DNA from: Thalassotalea ponticola
Lineage (GTDB): Bacteria > Pseudomonadota > Gammaproteobacteria > Enterobacterales > Alteromonadaceae
DNA length: 64,000 nucleotides
Direction of reading: 5' to 3'
NCBI RefSeq assembly: GCF_041379045.1
Contig: NZ_CP166871.1
Coordinates: forward strand, 1,178,001-1,242,000
Part shown: piece after piece, positions 54,382 through 64,000 of the stretch
Layout: every line of letters begins with the position of its first letter
Position numbering within the stretch: position 1 is the first letter of the stretch
The notes under the pieces: model-generated
The model's database searches: none
What the model was told of the DNA's origin: nothing
Seen by the model: the letters and a program-made list of their open reading frames with translations, nothing else
Program-made: the position numbers and the translations under genes

Positions 54382-55971
54382 TTAGTCTTGCTTGGTTTTT
54401 AAGTAGTCGTCATATGTACCGTGAAAGTCAACGTAACCATCGCTGTTTAACTCGATAACACGGGTGGCAATTGACGAGACAAATTCGCGGTCGTGTGAGA
54501 CGAAAACAATGCTGCCCTCAAACTTTTCTAGAGCCATGTTTAGCGCTTCAATTGATTCCATGTCCATGTGGTTGGTCGGTTCATCAAGGACTAAAATATT
54601 GGGCTTTTGCATCATCATTTTGCCAAATAACATACGACCTTGCTCACCACCGGATAACACTTTAACTGATTTCTTAATATCGTCTTGACTAAACAACAAG
54701 CGACCTAAGAAACTGCGTACGACTTGCTCGTCATCACCTTCTTGTTTCCATTGGCTCATCCAGTCAAACAAGCTCATATCAACGCTAAAATCTTCCGCGT
54801 GATCCTGTGCATAATAGGCAATATTGTGGTTTTCGGACCACTTGAATTCGCCACTATCCGGTGTCAGTTCACCCATTAAAGTGCGCAAAAATGTGGTTTT
54901 ACCCACCCCGTTTTCCCCAATGACGGCAATTTTTTCGCCAACTTCGGCCATTAGGCTAATGTTTTTTAACACGCTATTATCGTCAAAACTCTTGCTCAAA
55001 TTTTCAATTTCAAGCACGTTTCTAAACAGCGGTTTTTCTTGTTCAAAGCGAATAAACGGGTTAACTCGGCTCGACGCTTTCACTTCTTCTAACTGAATTT
55101 TATCAATTTGTTTCGCGCGTGATGTCGCTTGCTTGGCTTTAGATGCATTGGCCGAGAAGCGACGAACAAAGTCTTGTAACTCAGAAATTTGCGCTTTCTT
55201 CTTAGCGTTATCAGCCATCAGGCGCGCGCGAGCTTGGGTCGCAGCGAGCATGTACTCATCATAGTTGCCAGGGTAAATGCGCAGTTCACCGTAGTCTAAG
55301 TCAGCCATATGAGTACAGACGCTATTTAAAAAGTGACGGTCATGGGAAATGATGATCATCGTTGAGTTGCGCTCGTTCAACACGTCTTCAAGCCAACTGA
55401 TGGTATGGATATCCAAGTTGTTGGTTGGCTCGTCGAGGAGCAGAATATCAGGATCAGAAAACAGCGCTTGTGCCAGAAGTACCCTCAATTTCCAACCCGG
55501 TGCAATGTCACTCATTTTGCCGTAGTGCTGGCTCACCTCAATGCCTACGCCAATCAGCAATTCACCAGCGCGGCTTTCTGCGGTGTAACCGTCCATTTCA
55601 GCGTATTGCGTTTCTAGGTCGGCAACGCGCATACCGTCTTCTTCACTCATTTCCGCTTGAGCGTAGATCGCGTCGCGCTCTTCTTTTACCGCCCAAAGTT
55701 CGGTGTGACCCATGATCACGGTATCGATAACCGAATAGTTTTCAAAGGCAAACTGATCTTGTTTTAGTTTACCTACGCGTTCGTTGGCATCAATCTTGAC
55801 ATTGCCGGCACTCGGTTCTAAATCACCGCCTAAAATTTTCATGAAGGTTGACTTACCACAACCGTTAGCGCCAATTAAGCCGTAGCGATTGCCACCACCG
55901 AATTTAACGGAAATGTTTTCAAATAAAGGTTTTGCACCAAACTGCATGGTGATATTAGCTGTCGTGATCAA
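54382..55971 (-). CDS. ybiT: ABC-F family ATPase, YbiT type
   Basis: The 529-residue cytoplasmic protein carries two ABC domains joined by a charged linker, with no membrane part, as in ABC-F translation factors. Motifs are doubled: Walker [10 protein letters not shown] and GENGVGKTT, Walker [13 protein letters not shown] and [13 protein letters not shown]-loops ISHDRHF and VSHDREF. The sequence around [20 protein letters not shown] is that of E. coli YbiT. The start is a TTG at 55971 with AAGGA 8 nt upstream, giving an N terminus like YbiT; an ATG 30 nt earlier gives residues foreign to the family. YbiT modulates ribosome function in stress, but its exact role is unsettled. Confidence 0.92.
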   Translation of the reverse strand: MITTANITMQFGAKPLFENISVKFGGGNRYGLIGANGCGKSTFMKILGGDLEPSAGNVKIDANERVGKLKQDQFAFENYSVIDTVIMGHTELWAVKEERDAIYAQAEMSEEDGMRVADLETQYAEMDGYTAESRAGELLIGVGIEVSQHYGKMSDIAPGWKLRVLLAQALFSDPDILLLDEPTNNLDIHTISWLEDVLNERNSTMIIISHDRHFLNSVCTHMADLDYGELRIYPGNYDEYMLAATQARARLMADNAKKKAQISELQDFVRRFSANASKAKQATSRAKQIDKIQLEEVKASSRVNPFIRFEQEKPLFRNVLEIENLSKSFDDNSVLKNISLMAEVGEKIAVIGENGVGKTTFLRTLMGELTPDSGEFKWSENHNIAYYAQDHAEDFSVDMSLFDWMSQWKQEGDDEQVVRSFLGRLLFSQDDIKKSVKVLSGGEQGRMLFGKMMMQKPNILVLDEPTNHMDMESIEALNMALEKFEGSIVFVSHDREFVSSIATRVIELNSDGYVDFHGTYDDYLKTKQD

Positions 55972-56059
55972 AATAGGGTCCTTAAGACAAATGCACCGCA
56001 AAAATTAGCGGTGCATTATAGAGGAAATAAGCCAAAAACGCATGACTTTCGTCGGTTTA

Positions 56060-58348
56060 TTAGCGTTTTTTACCTGGCTTTTTAAACTGATTATTACTGA
56101 AACGGGTCAAACCCGACTTGCGGTTGTCACCGCGTTTGTGCGCTGGTTTTTGTCCGTATGAGGTTTTATTGCCTTTGGCGTTGTTTTTACCTTGGCGATA
56201 ACCAACGCTTTGTTCACCGCGAGTTTCGTGCGGCACCAGACACTCGGGGCCGTTGCCAATGAGCTTGCGCGCCAACCCCATTTTGGTTAATGCTTCGCGA
56301 ATCAACCCCCAGTTATTTGGATCGTGATAGCGCAATATCGCTTTGTGCAAGCGTCGCTGAATGGTGCCTTTGGGCACAGCAACCGAGCTATTTTCCTTGC
56401 GGATTTTATTTAACGAGTCAATCTCGGTATGGTAAATCGTCGTCGCATTAGCCAGTGGCGATGGATAAAAATTTTGCACTTGGTCAAGCTTAAAATTGTT
56501 TTGCTTTAACCACAGCGCTAAATTAATCATGTCTTTATCTGTGGTGCCAGGGTGCGCAGAGATAAAATACGGAATGAGGTACTGCTTTTTACCGGCCAAT
56601 TTAGAGTAATGATCAAACATCTCTTTAAACTTGTGGTAAGAGCCCATACCCGGTTTCATCATTTTCGCCAACGGGCCTTCTTCGGTATGTTCTGGAGCAA
56701 TTTTTAAATACCCGCCAACGTGATGGCTGGCGAGCTCTTTAACGTATTCGGGATCTTGAATGGCAAGGTCGTAGCGAACACCAGAAGCAATCAGAATTTT
56801 TTTAATGCCTTTGACTTTTCGCGCTTTGCGATACAGCTCAATCGTCGGCGTGTGATCGGTATCCATATGACCACAAATGTCTGGCCACACACAACTTGGA
56901 CGGCGGCAGGTAGCTTCTGCTTTTGGACTTTTACAACGCAATTGATACATATTTGCCGTCGGTCCGCCGAGATCGGAGATCACCCCGGTAAAGCCTGGAA
57001 CTTTCTGCTTGATGTCTTCAATTTCATCCAAAATGGACTGGTGCGAGCGCGATTGAATGATGCGACCTTCGTGCTCGGTTATTGAGCAAAAAGAGCAACC
57101 GCCAAAGCAACCTCGCATAATATTAATGGAGGTTTTGATCATCTCATAGGCGGGAATTTTCGCTTCGCCATAACTCGGATGCGGTACCCGCGCATACGGC
57201 AGACCAAAAACGCCATCCATTTCATCTTCGCCAAGCGGCAGGGCAGGTGGGTTTAACCAGATGATGCGATCGCCATGGCTTTGCACTAACGCTCTTGCAC
57301 TTGCGGGGTTTACTTCTTGATGGAAAATACGCGATGCATGGGCATAGAGTGCTTTGTTGTGACTTACTTGTTCAAAAGACGGTAGCTTCACGTAAGTGAA
57401 TTCCCACGGTTTGACTTTTTTGTCCCAACTTTTGTTTTGATATTCACTGATTTGAATCGGTACCGCTTCACGACTTAGATCAACAGATTGCACCGAGCTT
57501 TTACCACCGTTTACTATGGTCACCCCAGAGGCAGTTTGCTCATCTGCTTTATCGCAGTTAGATGGCACCATGTCTTGATACGGGCTGGCAATGGGATCGA
57601 TTTTACCCGGTTTATCAATGGCGCGAGAGTCAACGCCACGCCAACCCGGTAGGGCGGTTTTACTGAGAAAGGCGGTGCCTCTAACATCGCGAATGTCGTT
57701 AACGTCTTCACCGCGGGCGATGCGATGGGCAACTTCAATTAACGGGCGCTCAGCGTTACCGTAAATAAGCAAATCAGCTTTGGCATCAAACAGTACAGAG
57801 CGGCGCACTTTATCTGACCAGTAATCGTAATGAGCAATACGGCGCAAGCTGGCTTCAATACCGCCCAAAATCACCGGCACATCTTTGTAGGCTTCTTTAC
57901 AACGCTGGGAATACACTAGTGTTGCGCGGTCAGGGCGTTTACCACCTTCGTTATCTGGGGTGTAGGCATCGTCGTGACGCAAGCGTCGCTCAGCGGTATA
58001 ACGATTGATCATTGAGTCCATGTTACCGGCGGTAATGCCAAAGAACAGGTTGGGTTTACCCAGCGTCATAAACGCATCTTTAGAGTGCCAATCGGGTTGC
58101 GCAATAATACCGACGCGAAAGCCTTGAGACTCAAGCATACGGCCAATAATCGCCATACCAAATGACGGGTGATCGACGTAGGCGTCACCGGTGACCAAAA
58201 TAATGTCGCAGCTATCCCATCCAAGCTGATCCATCTCTTGGCGTGACATTGGTAAAAATGGCGCGGGGCCATAGCATTCTGCCCAGTATTTAGGGTAATC
58301 AAACAGCTTGGTTTTAGGTAACGGGATCATCTCAGTGTATGGTCTCAC
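56060..58348 (-). CDS. ygiQ: YgiQ-type radical SAM protein
   Basis: The 762-residue protein matches E. coli YgiQ along its full length: N-terminal segment [18 protein letters not shown], the [20 protein letters not shown] region, GGIEASLRR, and the radical SAM cluster motif CxxxCxxC (CFGGCSFC, around residue 410). Then follow [14 protein letters not shown] and [13 protein letters not shown]. It uses a 4Fe-4S cluster and S-adenosylmethionine, but the reaction is unknown. A basic C-terminal tail rich in Lys, Gly and Asn is variable in the family. It is a single gene. Confidence 0.95.
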   Translation of the reverse strand: MRPYTEMIPLPKTKLFDYPKYWAECYGPAPFLPMSRQEMDQLGWDSCDIILVTGDAYVDHPSFGMAIIGRMLESQGFRVGIIAQPDWHSKDAFMTLGKPNLFFGITAGNMDSMINRYTAERRLRHDDAYTPDNEGGKRPDRATLVYSQRCKEAYKDVPVILGGIEASLRRIAHYDYWSDKVRRSVLFDAKADLLIYGNAERPLIEVAHRIARGEDVNDIRDVRGTAFLSKTALPGWRGVDSRAIDKPGKIDPIASPYQDMVPSNCDKADEQTASGVTIVNGGKSSVQSVDLSREAVPIQISEYQNKSWDKKVKPWEFTYVKLPSFEQVSHNKALYAHASRIFHQEVNPASARALVQSHGDRIIWLNPPALPLGEDEMDGVFGLPYARVPHPSYGEAKIPAYEMIKTSINIMRGCFGGCSFCSITEHEGRIIQSRSHQSILDEIEDIKQKVPGFTGVISDLGGPTANMYQLRCKSPKAEATCRRPSCVWPDICGHMDTDHTPTIELYRKARKVKGIKKILIASGVRYDLAIQDPEYVKELASHHVGGYLKIAPEHTEEGPLAKMMKPGMGSYHKFKEMFDHYSKLAGKKQYLIPYFISAHPGTTDKDMINLALWLKQNNFKLDQVQNFYPSPLANATTIYHTEIDSLNKIRKENSSVAVPKGTIQRRLHKAILRYHDPNNWGLIREALTKMGLARKLIGNGPECLVPHETRGEQSVGYRQGKNNAKGNKTSYGQKPAHKRGDNRKSGLTRFSNNQFKKPGKKR

Positions 58349-58543
58349 AGCAGGCGAGGCATGATTTGGCCGCGCAACGATAAGTATAGTTGGCGGATTA
58401 TAACAGACAACGGGGTAAAAATGCGGTTAATAAATGTACGTACTCATCGTTAACCGAGCTTTTATGCATACTAGCAATTGCGCTTATTGTATGATTTTTG
58501 TTTTAATAGCACCGATAAATTTAACAATACGATGTAGGACACT

Positions 58544-61012
58544 ATGAAATACACTTTGTTAGCAGCCTCGGTAAGCTTATTACTGAGTGCTTGCGTAAGT
58601 ACAACAACATCGACGCAACCTGAGTCGGCAGCGACGCAAAATAGCGCAATACCACAACAAGTCAAAGGTGACGAGGTTGTTAACCCAAATATCGATACCC
58701 AAATCACTCTAGAAAAAGTGATGTCTGATCCAGATTGGATGGGACGTGCGCCCGAGCAATGGTATTGGGGCGATGACAGCAACACCATTTTTTACCAGCA
58801 AAAGCGCGAAGGCAATCCAACCCGAGACTTGTTCAGCAAGTCATTAGCAGAGCAAGGTAATGGCGATAAGGTTAATTACACCACCTTGCACAAAGTGGCT
58901 GATAAAGGCGCGGTGCAAAGTGCAGATGGCAGCAAAGAATTGTACGTGTTTAAAGGCAATGTGTTTTTAAAAGATCTACAAGCTAAATCGGTTAGTCAAC
59001 TCACTCATACATCGGCGGTAGAAACTCAGCCGATGTTTTTAACCAATGGCGATATTGCGTATCGCGCAGGTAATGTGTTTTACAGCTTAAACTTAACCAC
59101 TGGTCAGTTACGCGAGCTTGCTAACCTAAAAATGACCAACACCCCAGGTAAAGCAAAAGCAAAAACCTATATTGCCAAAGAGCAACACAAACTGATTAAA
59201 TTTGTTGCCCTGCAAGAGCGCAACGCGACAATCGCCGCTGACAAAGAGCAAGACATTCGAGACGTTAACGACACCATTGCCACATCAACATTCTATTTTG
59301 GTGAAGGCAAACGCGTGGTGCAAGCGCAATTATCACCTACTGGCGATAAACTGATTGTCTCTGTGGCCAAAGATATGCCGTGGAGCAAGCCAGAAGATAT
59401 CATGCCAAACTACATCACCAGTGATGCGATGATTGACCCACAACGCGTGCGCTATCGCGTATCTGACAATCGTCAATATCAAGAACAAGTGTATTTGCTT
59501 GATCTTGTTAACGATGCACAGTACTTGCTAGGCTTTGATAGCCTACCGGGGTTTGACGAAGATGTACTGGCATCGGTTCGCAAAGAAAATTACGCCCGTG
59601 ATGGCAAAACCTATGAGTCGAAAAAAGCACCTCGTAATATTCATTTGATGCAATATCAGCAAGCTATTAAATGGCACAAAGACGGCGAACACGTAGCCGT
59701 TATGTTGGAAGCGTGGGACAACAAAGATCGTTGGATTGCGACCATCGACTTTGACAACAAAACGCTAGTTAACCAACACCGTTTACACGACGACGCGTGG
59801 ATTAACTGGGACTTTAATGACTTTGGTTGGTTTAACAACTCGGCAACACTTTACTACTTATCTGAAGAGTCTGGCTATGGTCATTTATACGTAAAACCAA
59901 TTGACGGTAAAGCCAAAGCATTAACTTCTGGTCGTTATGAAGTTCGTCAATTAACCAAAACTCAAGACGAAAGCAGTTTTTATTTCCAAGCCAATAAAAA
60001 GCACCCTGGTATTTACGAGGTGTATAAGGTCGATGTTGATACGGCTAAAGTAACCGCGGTGACTGACTTAGGCGGAAACAACTCGTACGCATTATCTCCT
60101 GATGAAACCAAGCTGCTTATTGAGCACTCTACCACCACCATGCCACCAGAGTTATACGTGCAAAACTTGCGCACTAAAATGGCGCCAACACGTGTTACCT
60201 ACACGGTGAGTGATGAGTTTTTAGCCATGCCTTGGACTGCGCCAACGGTTGTTGAAATTCCGTCAAAACACAGCGAACAAGGCATTTACTCACGTGTCTA
60301 TCAACCAAAAGAGCAAACCGGCCCTAATGCTGGCAAAGCGGTAATGTTTGTACACGGTGCCGGTTACTTACAAAACTCACACCTAGGTTGGTCGGGTTAC
60401 TTCCGTGAATTTATGTTCCACTCAATGCTGGTGCAACAAGGCTATACCGTAATTGATATGGACTATCGCGCATCAAAAGGTTACGGCCGTGACTGGCGCA
60501 CAGCAATTTACCGTCACATGGGTAAACCTGAAGTTGAAGATATGCTTACCGGAGTAGACTGGTTAGTTGCTAACGCTGATATCGATAAAGATAAAGTGGG
60601 TGTTTACGGCGGTTCTTACGGTGGTTTCTTAACCTTGATGGCGCTGTTTAAAGAGCCGGACACCTTCGCCGCTGGCTCGGCGTTGCGTTTGGTATCTGAC
60701 TGGACATCGTATAACCATGGTTATACCTCAAACATTCTTAATACTCCGGGCGATGACCCGATTGCCTTTGAGCGCAGTTCACCAATTTACTTTGCTGAAG
60801 GCTTAACTAAGCCGTTGTTAATTAACGCACCAATGGTTGATGATAACGTATTCTTCCAAGACAGCGTGCGTTTGGTTCAGCGCTTGATTGAGCTTGAAAA
60901 AGAAAATTGGGAAACCGCTATTTACCCAGTTGAGCCGCACGGTTTTGTACAGCCGAGCAGTTGGTTAGATGAATACCGCCGTATTTACAAACTATTTGAA
61001 ACTCATTTATAG
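58544..61012 (+). CDS. S9 prolyl-oligopeptidase-family lipoprotein peptidase
   Basis: The 822-residue protein has a lipoprotein signal ending in LLSAC with Cys at residue 17, so it is anchored to an envelope membrane. The first 550 residues form a beta-propeller-like region with DPP-IV type repeats. The C-terminal alpha/beta hydrolase has the nucleophile Ser in GVYGGSYGGFLTLM (about residue 690), the Asp in MVDDNVFFQDS and the His in VEPHGF. Such enzymes cut dipeptides or small peptides from the N terminus. It is a single gene between ygiQ and nadA, with its own terminator. Confidence 0.92.
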   Translation: MKYTLLAASVSLLLSACVSTTTSTQPESAATQNSAIPQQVKGDEVVNPNIDTQITLEKVMSDPDWMGRAPEQWYWGDDSNTIFYQQKREGNPTRDLFSKSLAEQGNGDKVNYTTLHKVADKGAVQSADGSKELYVFKGNVFLKDLQAKSVSQLTHTSAVETQPMFLTNGDIAYRAGNVFYSLNLTTGQLRELANLKMTNTPGKAKAKTYIAKEQHKLIKFVALQERNATIAADKEQDIRDVNDTIATSTFYFGEGKRVVQAQLSPTGDKLIVSVAKDMPWSKPEDIMPNYITSDAMIDPQRVRYRVSDNRQYQEQVYLLDLVNDAQYLLGFDSLPGFDEDVLASVRKENYARDGKTYESKKAPRNIHLMQYQQAIKWHKDGEHVAVMLEAWDNKDRWIATIDFDNKTLVNQHRLHDDAWINWDFNDFGWFNNSATLYYLSEESGYGHLYVKPIDGKAKALTSGRYEVRQLTKTQDESSFYFQANKKHPGIYEVYKVDVDTAKVTAVTDLGGNNSYALSPDETKLLIEHSTTTMPPELYVQNLRTKMAPTRVTYTVSDEFLAMPWTAPTVVEIPSKHSEQGIYSRVYQPKEQTGPNAGKAVMFVHGAGYLQNSHLGWSGYFREFMFHSMLVQQGYTVIDMDYRASKGYGRDWRTAIYRHMGKPEVEDMLTGVDWLVANADIDKDKVGVYGGSYGGFLTLMALFKEPDTFAAGSALRLVSDWTSYNHGYTSNILNTPGDDPIAFERSSPIYFAEGLTKPLLINAPMVDDNVFFQDSVRLVQRLIELEKENWETAIYPVEPHGFVQPSSWLDEYRRIYKLFETHL

Positions 61013-61037
61013 TCAAAACGTAGTTTAAACGGTTAAT

Positions 61038-61079
61038 AAAGGCGCTCTCTAGTTACGGCTAGACGGCGCCTTTTGTTTC
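61038..61079 (+). terminator. Terminator after the S9 peptidase gene
   Basis: The arms AAAGGCGC and GCGCCTTTT enclose about 20 nt, followed by TTTTGTTTC. It lies 25 bp after the stop codon. Confidence 0.75.
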
Positions 61080-61148
61080 TATTTGGCCGGCAATCTCTTA
61101 TAATAACGACCATATTACAACTATTGACTTAACACGAGTTTTAATACC

Positions 61149-62207
61149 ATGTTAGAAACCACTTTGGCTGTTGATTTTGATTACACATTTCCTCCTAAGC
61201 CAGCGCCGTTAAACGATGCCGAAAAAGCTGACTATAAAAACAAGATAAAACAGCTTCTGAAAGAAAAAAATGCGGTATTAGTTGCCCATTACTACACCGA
61301 CCCTGAAATCCAAGCACTCGCGGAAGAAACCGGAGGCTGTGTGGCTGATTCGTTAGAAATGGCTCGCTTTGGTAATCAACATCCGGCGGACACGCTTATT
61401 GTTGCCGGTGTTAAATTCATGGGTGAGACGGCTAAAGTGCTAACCCCTGAAAAGACCGTATTGATGCCAACGCTTGAAGCGACTTGCTCATTAGACTTAG
61501 GCTGTCCTATTGAAGAATTTAATAAATTTTGCGATCAACACCCAGAGCGCACAGTTGTGGTTTATGCCAATACCTCAACTGAAGTTAAAGCCCGCGCCGA
61601 TTGGATTGTGACCTCAAGTTGTGCATTAGAAATTGTTGAGCACTTAGACGAGCAGGGCGAAACCATTTTATGGGGACCAGACAAGCACTTGGGTTCATAC
61701 ATTCAAAAGCAGACGGGTGCCGACATGATCATGTGGGATGGCGCTTGTATCGTTCACGACGAATTTAAAACCAAGGCGCTCCAAGACATGAAAGCCTTGC
61801 ATCCTGATGCCGCTGTTTTGGTACACCCCGAATCACCAGCATCGGTGGTTGAGTTAGCCGATTGCGTGGGCTCTACCAGCCAGTTGATAAAAGCCGCACA
61901 AGAGCTACCGAACAATAAGTTTATCGTGGCAACCGATCGCGGTATTTTCTATAAAATGCAGCAACTTTGTCCTGAAAAAGAATTTTTTGAAGCACCAACT
62001 GCTGGTGAAGGGGCAACGTGTCGCAGCTGTGCCCATTGTCCTTGGATGGCAATGAACGGCTTAAAGGCCATTCACGATGCACTAATTGACCCTACCGGTC
62101 GCGAAGTGTTTGTCGATATGGACTTGCGCGATGGCGCGTTAAAGTCACTTAATCGCATGTTGGACTTTTCTGCAAAGCTCAAGTTATCTCAAACGAATAA
62201 CACCTAA
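61149..62207 (+). CDS. nadA: Quinolinate synthase
   Basis: NadA condenses iminoaspartate with dihydroxyacetone phosphate to give quinolinate, the NAD precursor. The 352-residue protein has [17 protein letters not shown] near the N terminus and the three Cys ligands of the 4Fe-4S cluster in [16 protein letters not shown] and [11 protein letters not shown]. It also has the [10 protein letters not shown] and [10 protein letters not shown] segments typical of the family. nadB is not adjacent. Length and start are normal. Confidence 0.95.
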   Translation: MLETTLAVDFDYTFPPKPAPLNDAEKADYKNKIKQLLKEKNAVLVAHYYTDPEIQALAEETGGCVADSLEMARFGNQHPADTLIVAGVKFMGETAKVLTPEKTVLMPTLEATCSLDLGCPIEEFNKFCDQHPERTVVVYANTSTEVKARADWIVTSSCALEIVEHLDEQGETILWGPDKHLGSYIQKQTGADMIMWDGACIVHDEFKTKALQDMKALHPDAAVLVHPESPASVVELADCVGSTSQLIKAAQELPNNKFIVATDRGIFYKMQQLCPEKEFFEAPTAGEGATCRSCAHCPWMAMNGLKAIHDALIDPTGREVFVDMDLRDGALKSLNRMLDFSAKLKLSQTNNT

Positions 62208-62239
62208 TGATGTCAACAACTCGATAGTTGATTAAAAAC

Positions 62240-62273
62240 AGTACAAACGGTGAATAGTTTTGCCGTTTGTACT
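62240..62273 (-). terminator. 11-bp hairpin downstream of nadA with T-run on the minus strand
   Basis: AGTACAAACGG and its exact complement enclose a 12-nt loop. On the minus strand it is followed by GTTTTTAATC, so it is better placed to stop antisense transcription; on the plus strand it may still help end nadA. Confidence 0.5.
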
Positions 62274-62458
62274 TGCACCATAACCAAATATTCCCTAACA
62301 TACCGACAACTTATTCGATATCAGCGAATAGGTTGATAATACGTGAAGACAACACGGAATAAAATTACACGACAATTCTATATAATGTGAGTTGTTTGAG
62401 TTGCTGCTAAGTGGAAATACCACGCCCGGCGTGCTCAGCCAAATCACTAATCAAATTA

Positions 62459-62546
62459 GGTGACGTGTCCGAGTGGCTGAAGGAGCACGCCTGGAAAGTG
62501 TGTATACGGCAACGTATCGAGAGTTCGAATCTCTCCGTCACCGCCA
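62459..62546 (+). tRNA. tRNA-Ser (anticodon GGA)
   Basis: An 88-nt class II tRNA with acceptor GGTGACG/CGTCACC, anticodon loop CTGGAAA (anticodon GGA), a long variable arm (TATACGGCAACGTATC) and T arm GAGAG, loop TTCGAAT, CTCTC. CCA is encoded. It decodes UCC and UCU. A TATAAT box lies at 62381-62386, but no good -35 element was found. Confidence 0.97.
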
Positions 62547-62899
62547 TTTTTAATTTAACAGATCTCCGTCAGTTATAATTCATTGTTTTGTATATCGACC
62601 AAGTCTGTTTGCAAACATTTGGTCACTCTCCTTATTAAATCTTTTGCTTACCACAATATCCTTTTACTTGCGCAGGTAACTGGTTGATTACTATCGATAG
62701 CTAGCCGTTATCGAACTCTTCATTTTTATGCATACGTATGCATTCGCTTATTTTTTGCTCTGTTTATTTTCCTGTGTTAACAATGTATTAACATTATTCT
62801 GAGGTTTAACTTCGGGTTGATGTTGCTCACTACAAAAAACAATAAAAGCTTGGAAGCGTCGTAAAAATGACTGAAGGGATAATTTTTTGGGGATAGAAT
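62547..62899. other. AT-rich region upstream of the TonB receptor
   Basis: About 350 bp without a gene. It holds a perfect 16-bp palindrome (listed separately) and AT-rich sequence fitting a promoter region of the downstream receptor. Confidence 0.45.
62728..62743. promoter_or_regulatory. Perfect 16-bp palindrome, candidate operator
   Basis: ATGCATACGTATGCAT is its own reverse complement. It lies about 157 bp before the receptor start, where sugar- or ligand-responsive repressors commonly bind. The regulator is not in the window. Confidence 0.5.
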
Positions 62900-64000
62900 A
62901 TGTTTAAGCTAAACGCAGTTTCTCGTGTGCTGCTGGCCTGTGGTTCGTTGGCGTGTTCGGGGCAATTACTTGCCGAACAAGTAGAGCCGATAGACGATGA
63001 AAGCCAACAAGATGAGATAGAAATCATTGAAGTTACCGGCTTCAAAAGTTCTTTAATTCAATCGATTAATCAAAAACGTTGGGCCGATACGGTCTCTGAA
63101 CAAATAACCGCGGATGACTTAGGGGGACTGCCAGACGTGTCTATGGCCGATGCGTTAACGCGTTTACCTGGGATTGCAGCGGTTCGTACCGGTGGTCAAG
63201 CTGCAGAAATAAACATTCGTGGCCTCGGTGGCGGTTTTGTCTCATCCACGCTTAATGGTCGAGAGCAGGTCTCCACTTCAGGAAGCCGGTCTATCGAATA
63301 CGATCAATACCCCTCCGAGCTTATTTCATCGGCGGCGGTGTATAAATCGTCAAAAGCATCGCTTATTGAGGGCGGCGTCGCGGGTACCGTTGAACTTAAA
63401 ACCGCAAGTCCATTAGCCAATGAAGAGCAACATACCTTTAACGTAAATCTGCGCGGTATGTACAACGATCGCGCCAAGGAAGTTGCTGATGCCGAGGAGT
63501 ATGGGCATCGTTTCAGTTTCTCATACCAAGGCAAATTTCTCGATGAAACCCTAGGCGTATCGATGGGCTATGCCCGCTTGTACCAACCCGGTGTTGCAAC
63601 CCAGTTTATTGGTTTTGCATATAATGCAGATCAAGACATTGACTTTCTCGCCAACGATACAGACGGGCCAGTCGATTCCCCTGAAAATGAATACTTGAGT
63701 GAAGGCTTCGAGTTACAACATCTAGGTGGTGAGGAAACTCGTAATGGTTATGTAGGAGCCATAGAATGGGCACCTAATGACACCTTCATAGTGCGAGCTG
63801 ATGCATTTGTGTCGAAATTCGATAGCGAGTCATTTGCCCGAGGTTTTAGGGTGAAATTTGACGGTGAAACGGCGGCCATCGCCAATCCAGTAATCGTCGA
63901 TAACTCTATGATAGGCGGTACCATTAACCGTAAAAGCAAAGGTAATAATACCCGAGTTGAATTGGTTAATGATGACAATCAAGACTTCGATGAAGTTCAA
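62900..64000 (+). CDS. TonB-dependent receptor, N-terminal part (runs off the right edge)
   Basis: The frame opens at an ATG (62900) with GGGGAT upstream and runs 367 codons to the window end without a stop. The product has a signal peptide (MFKLNAVSRVLLACGSLACS to about residue 25), an acidic linker and a TonB-box-like IEVTGFKSSL. The plug includes LPDVSMADALTRLPGI, EINIRGLGGGFVSSTLNGRE, starting at NIRGLGGG, and SLIEGGVAGTVELKT. The plug pattern (SMADALTRLPGI, LNGRE, SKASLIEGGVAGTV) is that of oligosaccharide-type receptors common in Alteromonadales. The substrate cannot be told, because the neighbouring downstream genes are outside the window. Confidence 0.9.
   Translation, partial: MFKLNAVSRVLLACGSLACSGQLLAEQVEPIDDESQQDEIEIIEVTGFKSSLIQSINQKRWADTVSEQITADDLGGLPDVSMADALTRLPGIAAVRTGGQAAEINIRGLGGGFVSSTLNGREQVSTSGSRSIEYDQYPSELISSAAVYKSSKASLIEGGVAGTVELKTASPLANEEQHTFNVNLRGMYNDRAKEVADAEEYGHRFSFSYQGKFLDETLGVSMGYARLYQPGVATQFIGFAYNADQDIDFLANDTDGPVDSPENEYLSEGFELQHLGGEETRNGYVGAIEWAPNDTFIVRADAFVSKFDSESFARGFRVKFDGETAAIANPVIVDNSMIGGTINRKSKGNNTRVELVNDDNQDFDEVQ

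Overview
The window looks like a chromosomal segment of a marine gammaproteobacterium of the Alteromonadales, most likely Colwelliaceae or a close relative (inference from gene content and AT-leaning codon use, not from a search). Supporting signs are the ribH-nusB-thiL-pgpA block, the fadI-fadJ pair, smrB divergent from prmB-aroC, gltX beside a tRNA-Val cluster (as in Escherichia coli and Vibrio), many TonB-dependent receptors and lipoproteins, and DUF3379, DUF3299 and DUF4381 proteins.

Layout. 1-1225: edge of an integrated element, with the N-terminal part of a tyrosine-recombinase-like protein and a 5' half of a tRNA-Arg(CCU). 1780-4018: sigma-54 activator with a degenerate receiver domain, then mlaA. 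4294-7157: small membrane protein, then ribH-nusB-thiL-pgpA. 7755-14326: POT peptide transporter, wecB-wecC, galE, EAL-domain protein. 14504-17582: putP, a 173-bp MITE-like element, and an ECF sigma factor with its DUF3379 partner. 17865-24975: complete MoxR/Bat operon (moxR, DUF58, DUF4381, batA, fused batB-batC, batD), in which the BatB-BatC protein carries about 28 DGQQQ units. 25242-28699: fadI-fadJ. 28983-36053: small membrane protein, M16 protease, sixA, smrB, prmB, aroC. 36433-41939: acyl-CoA dehydrogenase, an ABC-transporter/DUF3299 operon with a His-rich permease, a small acidic protein, a GNAT enzyme. 42117-46294: S4 RNA-binding protein, the tRNA-Val array, gltX. 46619-53278: beta-barrel protein, unknown membrane protein, unknown lipoprotein, DEAD-box helicase, siderophore receptor behind a Fur-like box. 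53398-62546: hpf, DUF4250 protein, ABC-F ATPase (ybiT), ygiQ, S9 peptidase lipoprotein, nadA, tRNA-Ser(GGA). 62900-64000: a second TonB receptor, cut by the window end.

The most unusual structure is at 42842-44619. Six identical tRNA-Val(UAC) genes under one near-consensus sigma-70 promoter are followed by seven complete and one truncated tandem units of 157-163 bp. Each complete unit ends in an 85-nt degenerate tRNA-Val copy whose T arm, acceptor 3' strand and CCA are kept exactly, while the acceptor 5' strand and anticodon arm have diverged. The units come in two spacer types and are mosaics of each other. This looks like a tRNA-derived satellite array. Whether it is only a recombination product or makes tRNA-like RNAs cannot be decided from sequence alone.

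Most of the rest is ordinary core genome organised in short operons separated by hairpin terminators.
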